From Melampsora larici-populina 98AG31 (taxonomy: Eukaryota; Basidiomycota; Pucciniomycetes; Pucciniales; Melampsoraceae): a stretch of 64,000 nt of DNA. The notes under the pieces are model-generated. The model saw only the letters and a program-made list of their open reading frames with translations. It was not told where the DNA came from and ran no database searches. The stretch lies in assembly GCF_000204055.1 (NCBI RefSeq), contig NW_006768820.1, forward strand, positions 428,869 to 492,868, written 5' to 3'. Shown here piece after piece: positions 48,033 to 60,123 of this stretch (its first letter is position 1; each line of letters opens with the position of its first letter). The translations under genes and the position numbers were made by a program.

Positions 48033-48566
48033 ATGGCCAAATCATTAAGATCAAAGAGTAAGCACCAATTTCCGAATCTTTTCTCAAACAAAAACCCTTC
48101 CAAAAAAACCAAACTAACCAAAACTGATTGAAATGTTTTCCATAGGTAAAAGATCATTTAGAGCTAAGAAAAGATCATCAAATGATTCAGTTTTCAAAAT
48201 CGCAGACACAAATCGAACCAATAGATTATCAGAAAAATTAAAAGAATCAGCATCCAAACCCATCCAATCAACTACCACAAATGAATCCAATTCAATGGAA
48301 ATTGAAAAAGACGTAGAAGCAGAAACAGAAGAAGGAACAAAAGAAGGAGAAAAAGTTAAAGTGGCTACTTCTGGTCATAGAATGAGCGGTCGTGAAGTTT
48401 GGAAATCTAATACGAAAGGTAAACTATCTCTTCTACAACGTATATTCCAAACTCCAAGTCTTTAATGAGTTTATCTTTTGAAATTTTAGGTGTACTATTA
48501 AAAAGATCACCATCGACTGTCTTTTGGGGAAAGAGACAACCTGGTAAACCATTGAGACGTCGATAG
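48033..48566 (+). CDS. DUF2423 (UPF0642) small basic protein, 3 exons
   Basis: Exons: 48033-48057, 48146-48418 and 48490-48566; 124 residues. The N-terminus MAKSLRSKSKRSFRAKKRSS is the defining DUF2423 start (yeast YBL028C family). It is followed by a lysine-rich region, an acidic stretch (EKDVEAETEEGTKEGEKVKV) and a conserved-looking end (SPSTVFWGKRQPGKPLRRR). Yeast relatives are nucleolar or ribosome-associated small proteins; no biochemical role is certain. The first exon codes for only eight residues, which is why a start inside exon 2 looks tempting but is wrong. It begins 152 bases after the LINE insertion and lies 315 bases upstream of galactokinase on the same strand. Confidence 0.86.
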
Positions 48567-48880
48567 AATTGATTTTGTTTTTCTTACTAATGGAAGAGAG
48601 ATGAATTTGTGTGTTTTATAATTGAATTGTGTATGATTGAGAGAAAGTGAGAGTTAGAATGAGTTGAATGGTAAATGAATGGTTAATATTAGGAAATGAA
48701 ACAATGTTAGAGAAGTTGAAGTGGTTGCTGAGTTTAACGATCGAGTCATGAATCAATGGATTTACATTCATTCGTACCAGATAGTGAATTTGGTAATTTA
48801 GTTTCCAGTTGACCATTTTCTCTGATTACCATTCTCATTCTCAACTTTTGATTTCCTTGACCACTCACAAGTTCAACAAG

Positions 48881-50839
48881 ATGCCAAATCGAAAGAAAGT
48901 ACCAGAAGTGGATTTGATCAAATTCCATCAATCACTTATACCTGATGTTTATTTAACTGATGAACAAAAGTTACATTCAAAGCGATTGGATCGATTGATT
49001 CATTCATTCAGAACTCGATATCGACATCCACCTTATTTCTTTACTCGTTCACCTGGTAGAGTCAATATCATCGGTGTAAGTTTGTATTTATAATTTCATC
49101 ATCAAACCTTCTTGAAACGGTTGACTGATTCCGTTTCCTTGTAATGAATAGGAACATATCGATTACTGTGGTTTTTCAGTCTTGCCAACTGCTATTGAAT
49201 TCGATTTGATGGTAGCATGTTCATTCGATCATCAACCCGATTCAAGTTCTGAAGATCAATATGATATACCTACGATCAAACCGTTTTCACAATTTGTTGA
49301 AGTTTCTTTATCAAATACAAATCCTCAATTTCAACCCCATCAGTTCTCTTTTACGTTTGATTCTAATCAAACTCATCATCATATCCCTCGTTGTCCTACA
49401 GGTGGTTGGGTCAATTATGTCAAGGTAATGTTCTTCATCGTAATCATACTTGCATTCATCAATTTGATCTCTGATCGGTCAATTTTCTCATCTTAGGCTT
49501 CATTAGAATCAGTTTTAAACTCGATAGAAAATGTTTATCAAGTTTCAGTTCCATCCAAAATTAATCTTTTATTTGATGGGAATTTACCAATCGGATCCGG
49601 ACTTTCATCATCAGCTACAATGACCATTGGATCAGTTTTGAGTTTTAGAAGATTATTGAGTCCTAAATCAAAAGTCATTAAGAAACATTTGGTAATCAAA
49701 TTAGCAATCGAAAGTGAAAGATCATGCGGGATTAGTGTAGGTGGGATGGATCAAACTGCTTCAGTTTTTGGTGAAATCAATAAATTACTTTACATGTGAG
49801 CACTTTCATTTCTCCTGTTCAATTTTCAATTTTGCACATTGACTGATTCATGTTTTGTGAATTATGTTGACAGTCAATTCACTCCAGATCAAAAAGTAAT
49901 CCCAATTTCATTTCCAACAAACCCTCCAAGTACATTTGTGATTGCCAATAGTTTAATCAAATCCACCAAATTAGATGCAGCAAAACATCAATATAATCTA
50001 AGAGTCATTGAAACTAGAATCGGAAGTAAATTGATCATAAAGCACTTTTTACCTAAAACTTCATCACAAAATCAAATTAATTTGAAAGGAATCATGGATC
50101 AAATTGGTTGGGAAACCGATGTAATGAAGCATGAGGTATTAGGTGATGAAAACGGTTTAGAGATTGGTCAGGTTTTGGAGATGTTGGAGATTGGGATGGA
50201 TCAGTTTGTTAGTGAGGTTGAGGATGGGATTGAAGCTATACCTTTGAAGGGTAGATATATGGTTTTCAATCGAATTCGACATGTTGTTCGTCATTTTTGT
50301 TTCATCTACCCTGACTAATCTTAAATTCTAATCATCTTTTAAATTTCTTTTTGTTCAGTTAACCGAAGCTAAACGTGTAGAAGAATTTAAAGATTTAATT
50401 CTTAATCAAACTTCTGAAACCGAACATATATTGGAAAAATTAGGAAACCTTATGAATCTATCTCATCAAAGTTGTTCAAAAGATTATGATTGTAGTTGTC
50501 CAGAACTTGATGAATTGATTGAAATCGGTTTAAAATATAAATCATTAGGATCACGTCTTACAGGTGAGTTCTTGGATTTTTCTTCAATCTCTTTCTGACA
50601 CCTTTTGATTTACGTATGTTTCTTTTGGGAACGGCGAAAATATAGGTGCTGGTTGGGGTGGATCTACCATTCATTTAATTAAAGATGAAGATTTAGATGG
50701 ATTTTTAAATGTATTAAAACAAGATTATTATTTAAAACGGTTTCCAAATTTAAATCAAGATGAACTATCTTCAGCTTTATTTACGTCTAAACCTAGTTCA
50801 GGTTCATGTATTTTAGATTCATCATTTTTTCTTATGTAA
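48881..50839 (+). CDS. GAL1: Galactokinase, 6 exons
   Basis: Exons: 48881-49075, 49152-49424, 49497-49795, 49874-50285, 50359-50563 and 50646-50839; all phases agree, 525 residues. Motifs: galactokinase signature [16 protein letters not shown] (about 57-72), the GHMP ATP-binding loop [12 protein letters not shown] (186-197), [16 protein letters not shown] (likely catalytic Asp241), and the third GHMP motif [16 protein letters not shown] near the C-terminus. The enzyme phosphorylates galactose to galactose-1-phosphate with ATP, the first committed Leloir step; it is cytosolic. Length is close to Saccharomyces Gal1 (528). A Gal3-like non-catalytic sensor or GalNAc kinase cannot be fully ruled out, but the SSSA loop residues are intact, which favours a real kinase. 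GAL7 and GAL10 are not adjacent within the window. Confidence 0.95.
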
Positions 50840-53800
50840 TCATTTTGCTTTCTTTTTTACAATTATCTTTTTGTTTTGTTTTTAAGACAGATGATGTATG
50901 ATGTATTTTTGTAAAGGGGTTTGGTTGGTTTGGTTTCGTTTTTGAAAGGTTCGGTGAGCAGGAAGGTGTTTTGTAAGCATTATCTGATGAGTAAACCAAC
51001 GTTTCTCATATCAATTGTCCATGCAAGACTTCATTTTACCTATGCAACCTTATCACTTTTGTTTTACCGCTTCAACATTAAACTCCATGATTCTCCATAA
51101 TGCGGACGCCCGGGCACAGTTTCTAGGGTTTTTGAAGGCAGACTTATACACATTGAGGGCGCTGGGATGTGCCTCAGGCGTGAAGACATCGGGAAAGAAC
51201 TGAACGGACATCTCAAAGTAGCATCTTTTATGAATGGAAGACGCAGGGGAGGAAAGCGAAGCGGGAGAAGTGCATGCCTCATAGAGCTCAGACAAAAAGT
51301 TAAGTCCAGTCAATACCCTCAAATATTAGTCATATGACCTGCCTTAAAAGTCTTCGGTCGATTTGAGGATATCGATCCATCAATATTACATTTGTAGCGA
51401 TCGAAGAACTTCATCGACATGCATTTTTCATCTCATTAAATGAATCTCATCGAATTTGAAAAACAGAACGTCAGTTAACTCGAAGTTGGGGTATAATGAG
51501 ATTCTCATGCCGCGCAACTTCAAGGCTAAACAATCGAGTGACCAAAGCTTTCCGACAAGCCAACAACTACGTCCAAGCCGATTGGTCAGAGCCACGTATT
51601 TGATCATGCCTGGGCCACATATCCACTGCCTTTAAGGGTGAACAAGTCGATTTGTGATGGATCCCGGACGGCCGATCATCAGACAACTTGTATATTACGG
51701 TATATTACGCTATCCTGCTGAAATCTACATCCCGCGCTTCTGGTGGCCGTGTATGCGTCAAAGTCTTACAGTGGTGTTTCATACTTGAGTTGGCAGTAAA
51801 AAGCACACGCAGTCTTCATGCATCTAAGAAAAGAGAAGAGATATGGAAATTGGCTTGATTGACTTAAAGCTTCGAATCACATTATGACCTCAAGGACAAT
51901 TGGTCCGCTGAAAATATTCCAAGTGTTTCTTATTTGTGACTTGCCCAATCAAGCACTTCATGGAGATGCTATTGAGATAAGTTGGATTTCTGATACCATA
52001 CTCTTCGCAGGAGACTTGGAGGCGTAGACATAATGGCTTGAGACTGAAGTTGTCTGCTTGCAAGACTACCGCATATAGTCACTCGATGTGCATCGAGAGA
52101 GACAGAGCAAAAGATGTCCAGCTCTCAATTTATGTCAGGAAAGAAATCACGCCCGACAGAGACTATCGGGAGGCGTTGATGATTATGTTCGTCTGTTGGA
52201 AGATCGAAAAACGACATTTTGGTCATCTTCTAAAAAGCGTCCAATCTGATCACTCTAGATTTGTGAATGCTTTGCATGTAACATGTGATTGAATAAATCG
52301 GTCCTATTTCAACCAAGTATGGAAACTTAGAAGACTCTTTGAGAGATGCTCGATAGCCAAATGTCAACATTGTGGATTCCAAATGTTTACAATCAATATC
52401 AACGTATAGACGATCCCTTAGATCTTTGGGATGACTGAGTGAGAATGTATATAAATCTTGGCACATCCAGTGACTTGATATCAGGAACAGAAAAAAAATG
52501 TCTGATCACAATTTCTGTCGGCAATGAGATGTGCCAGAGACTCTGGAGCCTTTTCTCCTCGTGTTCTGCTTTGTAAACATTGAAAAATGCCGTGAAAGGT
52601 GTCTTTGAAGTTGCAGTCATTGAAACAGATCAATCAAAATTTGGGAATACTTTAGTTACGGCCTTTGGTTATAGAAAGGTATGATCCAAAATGGGTGATT
52701 TCCGCAATGTCAAAAGGGCCGATCCCAACGGGCTTCCACTGTCGATGAATGCCATCAAAGGGGGTAAAAATCTTATCTTGCAATCTAAAACCGTGTCATC
52801 TTTCCTGCACAAAGCCTCAATCGAGTCCAACAATCCAACTATGGATGGTTATGTGCGCTTTCTAGTGTCTATAAAAGGTACCCAAGGCACCAAGCGAGCA
52901 TGACCGGCGCTTGGAGTGGGAGCTCTTGATGACTGAGCAATGCCTGACGAGAATAGCCCTCGCCAGTATTGATGCTTGATTGCCCTCGTGCTTCAGCAAG
53001 ACTTTACACCAGCTCGCGCTCCTCAGATGTATTTTTTAGCCAATGTACTTAGCTCCTAGTCATCTAGATCTTCAAAAACTTCACCTGCCTCTTCTTCCTA
53101 CAGGTCCACTATGTCATCAAGAAAATTGCTTCCGTCAATTTCGGTTTCGCTGAGTGCTTCCCTGAGTTCGATCAAAGATTTTATATGCCGTATCATAACC
53201 GAGAGATTACAAAATTCTCGTATAATTTACGATCTTACTGAGAGGATTTCAAACCTTTCTAGAAATAATGTCGCACTCTCTCTTTAACTCTAATTCGCAC
53301 GTTAAGCTACACCCATAGAACATATTGAATTTCTTGAAGAGTTTCTGCTTACTTGCTGTTCTTAGACCCTTTCAAGTTGAACTATCCGTGATTTGATTAC
53401 AAGCTATAAATTCAATGAAGCTAGTTGAAGATGTAGTCTACTTTGATGATTTGAATATCTTACAATCTTATCAAGTCCATTCGACTTGATATGTTTTATT
53501 CAGAACACAGACAAATGATCAGGTTGTAAATATGTTTGAAAAATTGATCATAGAATCATTTTTGATATTGGATTGCTTACATAATTTGTGATTGAACAAA
53601 GAGTACTTTTAATGTACAGTTCATTGAGACTCGAGTTTCTCAATTTGTTCCCCTCGCAATGACATCAGTTGATGACTTCAGCTTGTGGATTGTAGGCCGG
53701 CTGATTTCTTAGCATTCAATCAGTTTTGTCCCCGTTTTTGCCAGTTTGAAAGAGGAGAGCAGTGGACTTTTCCACTTGAACGACAGCGGAAGTGATGGCT

Positions 53801-54696
53801 GAAAAACGAATCGAAGAAAAGACAGATGTACACTCTACCGATCTCTTCATATTTATTGCAATATGTCATCTTCATCTTAATCCGGAAGGTAGAATGGGAG
53901 ACGTAAGTCCAGCTATCACCTCACCATTTTTGATTGGGACAGATTACTTACGAAAAGATGCTTCTGAAAATGAAGTGAGTTGAGGATAATGTTCAAATGA
54001 GCCCGTGGTCAGATACATGTCACCGCAGAGTCTTCGGATAAGCCTTTTCCATGACGGAGCTTGTCTCGTGATGTTCTTTGATACTGTAGAGGGACCTCCT
54101 AGGAGAAATCAAAAGATGATGTAATTCAATCGATGGCACCATAGCTTTCTTCGGAGTCATTCAATCCATCTTATTAGGGCGAGATTTGGACTGCATCAGC
54201 TTGCACTTTAGTGAAGAGAAAGCATGATGTGACCTATAAGGTTGGGATCAGCCTGTAATCTTAGCGCGAGTTTGTTGAAGCTGGTTCCACTGAACAGAAA
54301 AGGACAATTAACAAAACTTTAGGAATTTCCTCAGAGGTTGTTGTATACTAAGAGCCGCACTGAATGATCGGCGTAGTATCCAGACATACAGAGAAAAGCA
54401 GGTTTGTTAGCATACAGTACCATCACGGAGCGAAGATGGCGCTACTGAACACGAGAAATAAAACATTACAATACATTTCCAATAAAATCATCCTAAGTAT
54501 ATGATAACATTTCTTAGAAAGGTCACGTGTGGATCAGCTTCGAAGCTGTATGTATTGGGTACAAATATCCTAACTTTCTCTGATTGCTGTTCCTCTCCTT
54601 CCCAACTCTCTACCACCACCACAAGATTATCCTTTCCATAAAACTTTTTCACTACCTCTTGAATCCTTCCCACTTCTCTTCCATTTCTCTTTCATC
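50840..54696. other. 3.9 kb without a supportable gene
   Basis: Short frames on both strands only. The part 51300-52430 is a diverged copy of 61985-62830 (separate entries). 52430-54690 shows neither known domains nor clear repeats. Confidence 0.45.
51300..52430. repeat. Diverged duplicated segment, copy 1
   Basis: Pairs with 61985-62830 in the same orientation. Shared anchors in the same order include taccctcaaatattag, atttgtag.gatcg, gccgatcatcag.c.acttg near 51672, and catggagatgct / atggagacgcca near 51960 against 62686. Identity is patchy, with indels. The minus strand near 52030-51960 reads YASKSPAKSMVSE, where the partner reads YASEPLSKSAMVER. It could be a decayed pair of small secreted-protein genes or a non-coding repeat. 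Confidence 0.55.
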
Positions 54697-55195
54697 ATGA
54701 ATCTCCCCAAGTTAACTTTTAAAAAGATCTTCGGTCCTCGTTTTCAAAAAACCCTCTTTGTTTACTTCCCGTTGAACTTCTTCTTTGTTATCTTTTTGAT
54801 TTTTGGCACTCACAAGATCTCTCGTTTCAAAGTTCCAGAGTCATTCATCCTTAAACTCATCGCTAAAAAGTTGTACATCATTCTTCCTTGGGCTTATTTC
54901 CATTCTCATGTTCTTTACTCTCGCTACGACACTCTTCCAAAGAAGCGTTCGACTATTCCTGAGAAAGATATCGAACTCGGTCCAGTAGCTCCTCTTCCGA
55001 AACCTCTCGATGCTCCAACCCCTCTTCCAGCCGAATTTGTTGAAATTGATCTAGGTATGTTATCTTTCCTACATTTCTTCTTTCTCATGATTTTATAAAC
55101 CAGTCTAACAAACTCTTCAATTGCTTCAAGGTGAAGGTCCCTCAAACTGCGGTCTTCCTGGTCCTCCTCGACCTTTTTTAACATGTGAAGTTTGA
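54697..55195 (+). CDS. Small hydrophobic protein of unknown function, 2 exons
   Basis: Exons: 54697-55054 and 55131-55195; 140 residues. MNLPKLTFKKIFGPRFQKTL is basic and is followed by one strong membrane segment (FVYFPLNFFFVIFLIFGT) and a second hydrophobic stretch (KLYIILPWAYFH). A Pro-rich tail follows (ELGPVAPLPKPLDAPTPLPA, then SNCGLPGPPRP) and ends FLTCEV. I do not recognise the family. The gene looks real because the donor GTATGT and acceptor TTCAAG join in phase and because the 3' half is repeated, with the same intron position, at 55726-55998. A single-pass membrane protein with a Pro-rich tail is the most that can be said. Confidence 0.6.
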
Positions 55196-55725
55196 AGAAC
55201 TCGACTTGATTTCATCTTGGTATGTTATCTCTGCCTTCATTTCCCATCGATTCATCTTTTCTGAGCGCAAATTCATTACATATTTTGAGTGATCTAATCC
55301 TTTTGACTCTTCCCAAATCTCTTGTGACTCGGCAGGCGACGTGTTCCTCGATCTATTTCCTTATCTCAATGTCTTGTTTGGTGACCATTCCATTCTCTTG
55401 TTTGAAATGTGTTCTTGTTGTTTTTGTTTTGCGATGATGAGCAGGAGTTTACTTTTTGGATATTCGTATCGAGTCGTGGCCGATATTTGAATCAATTAGT
55501 ACTTTAAATACCCTCACTCTGAGCTCCTTTACTTCTATCTGTCAATTTAATTTGTAATCAAAAGATATATATCAACATCTCTTTTTGAATGCTTTGAAGT
55601 GGCTGAGTGAATATGAATTCAAAGATACCAAAGTAGCAGCTTGCTTCCCTCATCATATGGCTATGATCTTGGGGATTGGCTTCTGAGTTCGACATCTTCA
55701 GGGAGTTTTTTTGTTTCTCTACCTT

Positions 55726-55998
55726 CACCAAGAAAGATATCAAGCTTGGTCCAGTAGCTCCTCCTCCAAAGCTTTTGATGCTATGATTTCCAACCTTCCA
55801 AACCAAACTCCCCAAAAGACGCCTCCACATGAGTTTGCTGAAGTCGATCTAGGTATGTATACCTTCTTTTGATACTGAGTTTGCTTCTGTTTGATTGTAT
55901 TCTGATGGTTTGCTTCTCCGTTGTTCTTTTTATGCAAGGGTCCCTCAAACTACGGCTTTCCTGGTCCTCCGCAACATTTTTCAACATATGACGTTTGA
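55726..55998 (+). pseudogene. Broken duplicate of the 3' half of the small hydrophobic gene
   Basis: KKDIKLGPVAPPPK matches KDIELGPVAPLPK of the gene at 54697. A one-base deletion then shifts the frame before FDAMISNLPNQTPQKTPPHE and FAEVDLG. The intron (GTATGTATACC…TGCAAG) is at the same place, and exon 2 has lost five bases after the acceptor (ggtccctcaaactacggctt against gtgaaggtccctcaaactgc). The membrane-segment half is missing. 55196-55725 between the copies holds no gene. Confidence 0.75.
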
Positions 55999-57369
55999 AA
56001 AACTCTTCTTTTGAATTACTATTCTTCGTCCATTAGATTGCCTCCAATGTCTCTCAGTGCAGGGTTAGATGATGTGATACAAATTTAGTCAAATGGAATT
56101 CCTGATATGTGGATTTGTACGACCTCAATAAGGCTCAGCAGTCCCTTTTCCTCAAACTTTGACCTCAAAGAGAGAAATAGAAAATGACGGGTTGTTCAAA
56201 GTGAGGCGCCACACTTGCTCATAAGGTTGACTAGAAGGAATGTAATCTGTAACCCAGGTTCTCTCACTTTCAATCCTATCATCTAGCTGTTCTAACAGTG
56301 CTACTATAAGGACCCTGTGAGGACGCCTAAGCTTATATAGCTTAGGATCAGCTTGTCTAGATGTTATGTGCTATAAGTGGGACACTTTCCCCAATTGTAC
56401 ATTTTTAATAATGCATATCATTGCGTCAATTCCGGTTTCCATTCAACTTATACATTTCTGAATAACAAATTTTATCCAGTGTATCTATGTCTAATATATA
56501 AAGCATCAATGATGCCTCCAAAGATCCTTCAAATCTATTTAAGCGACTTGTACAATTTGATCTCGATTTCATTGCACAAATTCATATTTGATGTACAAAG
56601 TACTATCTAGACGCCAGGGAGATCCTATGATCTTCGAGCTTTTGTAGCAGATATCTTGTTTTGTTGATATCGAAGTCATTATTGGAAAGAAGATTAATGA
56701 CAACAGTAATCACCCATGAAGTCGGACTCAAAAACCGAATCAATGAACACAAAGCGTCGCTCTGCTGAACCCAGCTGTACGCTGTGAGCCGGGAAAAACC
56801 TCCAAACTGTTCAAGAATTGATATTTGACGCTTTGGGTCGGTCGAAGCATGCCATCCATTTGCAAAATATTGCTGATATTGGTGTTGAGGCCAGTTTATG
56901 ATAAGCTAGATATGTAGACACAAAAAATGGAAAACTGTGAGTTCGATGGCTCTAGCATTGAGCTACAATCTGTAGAAATAAGTCAAAGAGGATGGTTGGA
57001 AAGCGTTGGATCGCCTCAGCATTCAATCAGCCATAAATAGGATGTGTAGGGTATGGGGTTAAGCAAGTGATCATGTCAATTCCAACACTATTGTATTGGT
57101 ATGTTCCTGCCAAATCTGGTAAAAGTTGATGTCCTTTTTCTTTGTTGCTCATATGTCACCATGCTATAAATTTTGTGTACCTCTCTTCATGAGCCTTCAT
57201 GTGCTGAGATGTGCAAATCATGCCATTTTCTCATGAGCATCAGTTTGCTGAGGACTGCTGAGGATGTATCTCCAAATCACCTCAGAACTGAACTGTGGAG
57301 TAAACCAACCAGCATTGTTCATCATTTCATCCTTTTGATGGTTGTCAAATGACCAACTGTGTGAAACTA
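55999..57369. other. Intergenic, no gene seen
   Basis: AT-rich, with short frames only. No repeat structure noticed. Confidence 0.45.
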
Positions 57370-58387
57370 TCAATACTTCCTCCAAAGATAAAATGACGTT
57401 TGGGGATGTTGAAAGACAAAATCAACCAACATCCAATCCACCTCCATTGAAAGAATCTTCCCCTTTGCATATAATTTCAATAGCTTGTTCTTGTATCTTT
57501 CATGTTCTCTTTTGACGTGCGCATCTTCTTTCACAAAATCTGCTTCATCACCTGGCACCACACAAAAATAATACACAAAACCACTGGATCACATGTTAGT
57601 GTCTTATTCTAATAAACTTTTTCTGTCGCTACACTCTTTTTGGAAAACTTTGCAGCACCTGGTCCACCCGTGTGGTGCCAGTATTCAAGCCTGGACTCGT
57701 GGTCTAAATGACTTCACAGTTTTTACTGGACTTCTGACCCACCCGTGTGGCAACAGCATTTTTCTTTCTAGATCAACACATCATACTGCTCCACCTGTGT
57801 GGTTACAGTTTCTATCGTTTCTTTTTTCTAACACTTCTAACTGACCCACCCGTGTGGCTTCAGTTCTTTTAGAACTTTATTCAAAGGACTTTCAGGTTTC
57901 CACTACTTATCCCTTGGGGATATGGATGGTCTGACCCTTTTCTTACTTAGAAATGAATACGGAATATAGAGATGATGTGGAGGAAATGCTTGTGATCTTT
58001 GGAACTGAATGAAACTTACCTAGTGAGATGGTATCCTCTTCTTCATCATCCCCTATTCTTTCATCCTAACTTCCTTCCTCTTTACTTATCACCTTGTTTC
58101 CTTCCTCTTCTGTTAATTCACTTTCAGGGTTCTTATGTTCTGTTTCCTTTTTTGATTTCTTCTTGATTTTCTTCCTCTGATGTTTGATCTTTTGGGTTTC
58201 TAATTTTCCCTTTTGCTGTGCTTCTAGTCTGTCTACTTGTTGATGCTACACCTCTACCTCTTCTCCCCCCTATAGCTCTTCCTCTACTCGTGGCTTCTTT
58301 TTGACTCTTCTGTTTTTTGTGTTCTGATAAAATTTGTTCTACATCTTTACTAAACATTTCTGAACCTGTTGCGTCTTGTGTTTCCAT
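57370..58387 (-). CDS. Uncertain charged protein, two blocks joined by an intron; possibly degenerate
   Basis: Block 1, from ATG at 58387, reads METQDATGSEMFSKDVEQIL, then a Lys/Gln region and an Arg/Gly stretch (RGRAIGGRRGRGVAST), then acidic DQTSEEENQEE. That frame stops near 58130. A second frame continues acidic (DDEEEDTISL) to a GTAAGT donor near 58020. An acceptor at 57550 starts block 2: DEADFVKEDAHVKREHERYK, NKLLKLYAKGKILSMEVDWM, LVDFVFQHPQTSFYLWRKY, then stop. The junction is in phase, but the frame shift inside block 1 is not explained by an obvious intron. No family recognised; it may be a retroelement- or transposon-linked gene in decay. Confidence 0.3.
57650..57866. repeat. Four spaced copies of a CCACCCGTGTGG motif
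   Basis: tccacccgtgtggtgccag, cccacccgtgtggcaacag, tccacctgtgtggttacag and cccacccgtgtggcttcag occur at about 57661, 57739, 57789 and 57844. The core is strongly conserved while the DNA between copies is unrelated. They fall in the putative intron of the uncertain minus-strand gene. Confidence 0.75.
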
Positions 58388-58462
58388 TCTTGCTTGCTTG
58401 TTTTTTGAAAGAAATAAACCAAGTATCTTTTTTGAGGGGTACAGCATGATGTAGATTTGCAA

Positions 58463-58998
58463 TTCAAGTCTGAAGGTGTTGAGTGGTGTAGCGTATACAG
58501 AACTATGGAAATGAAAATTTTCCCCAGTTCGTATTGCTCACTCTCTTGGGCCAGGTATTGTCCCGGCCCTGTATTTGGACTCATACACCACAACACTTGT
58601 CTCAATGGAACTCACTAGATAACGTCTTACCTTTGGCCACCTGTGCCAATGACCCTAGTTGCCCATTTGGGAGCTTCTGCCCATTACATTGAGGTGAATA
58701 ACAAAGTTCTTTGTAAGTTGGCTCAGAGAGTTGACTGAGGGGAATGGGTAAATTCAAGGACACCCAGACAAGAGGTGCAAGTGGCTTCACAATGGGGACA
58801 GCAGAGGAACATCTCTACTCACAAAAGATCCTCATTAGGATTCAGACCACAGCTCCCATGTTTTCTCTTGAATCCTCATGTCTCTGTCTCAGTCTTGTTC
58901 AGTTGTCCCCAGAAAAAAAAACTTGTCAAAAAAAACTTTTACAAAAAATTTGTTTCACTCATTTTCTCTATCCTCAAGAAATCTTTCCTCCACCTAAA
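58463..58998. other. Intergenic, no gene seen
   Basis: Flank before the TIR element; short frames only, with an A-rich run at 58910-58950. Confidence 0.45.
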
Positions 58999-59000
58999 TA

Positions 59001-59819
59001 GGGGTTGGGCGAAGCGCTGCAATTTTTTAATTCAAGTTTGACCGACAGAGGAAACCACCACTCAAAAACCATTGAAGTTGCCCAAAGGTTTGGAGCCAGA
59101 GATATCACAGCTTTGGGCCAAGGCCAGCTGACCCAGTCTATCACAATATTTTGAATACTCGGGCCCCGTGCAGAGTTGACTGACTCTGCAAAACATCTAT
59201 CACCCGCAAAACACACTATCCGAGACAGTGGTGAGTCCATTCGACGTCAACAATGTTGATCATTTTTCCTAATACTGACAATTTCTCTACACGTGGCCTG
59301 ATCATCATAGCTGTTGGGCTGTGAATTAGATACCCGAACATAGTTCTGAGATGTAAGTCTTTCAAGTTTCATATTCGTCCCTTTTGGCAGATATCTCTTG
59401 ACTGTGCTACCTTAGGCCTTTCCAGCGTCTCTCTTGCAAGGGTTTGAACAGCTTAATCCGAATGAGGACCCAAAGCCAGCTGGACAAACATTGGCAACCG
59501 TCCTCATCGGACTCCCCCGCGGAAGCCACCACGGGAACCACAGGGGCCACAGGGCCATCTGTGAAAGGTGGATGAGGCTATCATCTAGCGTACTACCAGG
59601 AGCTTTTGGCTGGCTAGTGGGAGGATTATTTGAACAGCCAACCCAACCAACGGTTGGCCAGGGTGCTGCGCCACCCTATTTTTTTACTGCAATAAAGTGG
59701 ACCAAAAAAATAATGATATTTGATATTGTTTCCAACAGGATTCAACAGCGGCTTACTCGAGTGCAAGTAAGATTAAACTACAGTTGAATTGAATTATTGC
59801 AGCGCTTTGCCCAACCCCT
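59001..59819. mobile_element. TIR element of about 0.82 kb
   Basis: The left end AGGGGTTGGGCGAAGCGCTG and the right end CAGCGCTTTGCCCAACCCCT form terminal inverted repeats of about 36 bp (extending as CAATttttTAATTCAA / TTGAATTgaatTATTG). The interior on the plus strand reads, in part, VLIGLPRGSHH, GHRAICERW and SSSVLPGAFGW, with no transposase motif that I recognise. A similar peptide order occurs in the neighbouring element at 60998. I could not find a convincing target-site duplication, so the superfamily is left open. Confidence 0.75.
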
Positions 59820-60123
59820 GTCGTGGTATTTCTATACCACGTTTTATCTATTTTTCATGTGTGTGTGGTTATTATTACTTATAGGTAACTTAGTACTCAT
59901 CAACTGGTCAAGGACTTCCGTGCGAGTTACTTATTTACTAAAGAAAATCAAGACGAGTTCATAAGGCAAATTATTCACAAATTACAATTAATACAGTAAC
60001 GATTTGAGTGTGCGGTCAGAGGTTGCTAGGATGGTTCTTTCTAATTAGGGAATAGGTCGTATGTGACCTGAGCTGTTTCTTTTTCTTTTAATTTTATGTT
60101 TGTTTTTGTTCAGTCTCATTTAT

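Noticed and set aside
48133..48465. Start of the DUF2423 gene at the ATG in what is really intron 1/exon 2
   Set aside because: A short upstream exon supplies MAKSLRSK, the defining N-terminus, and splices in phase.
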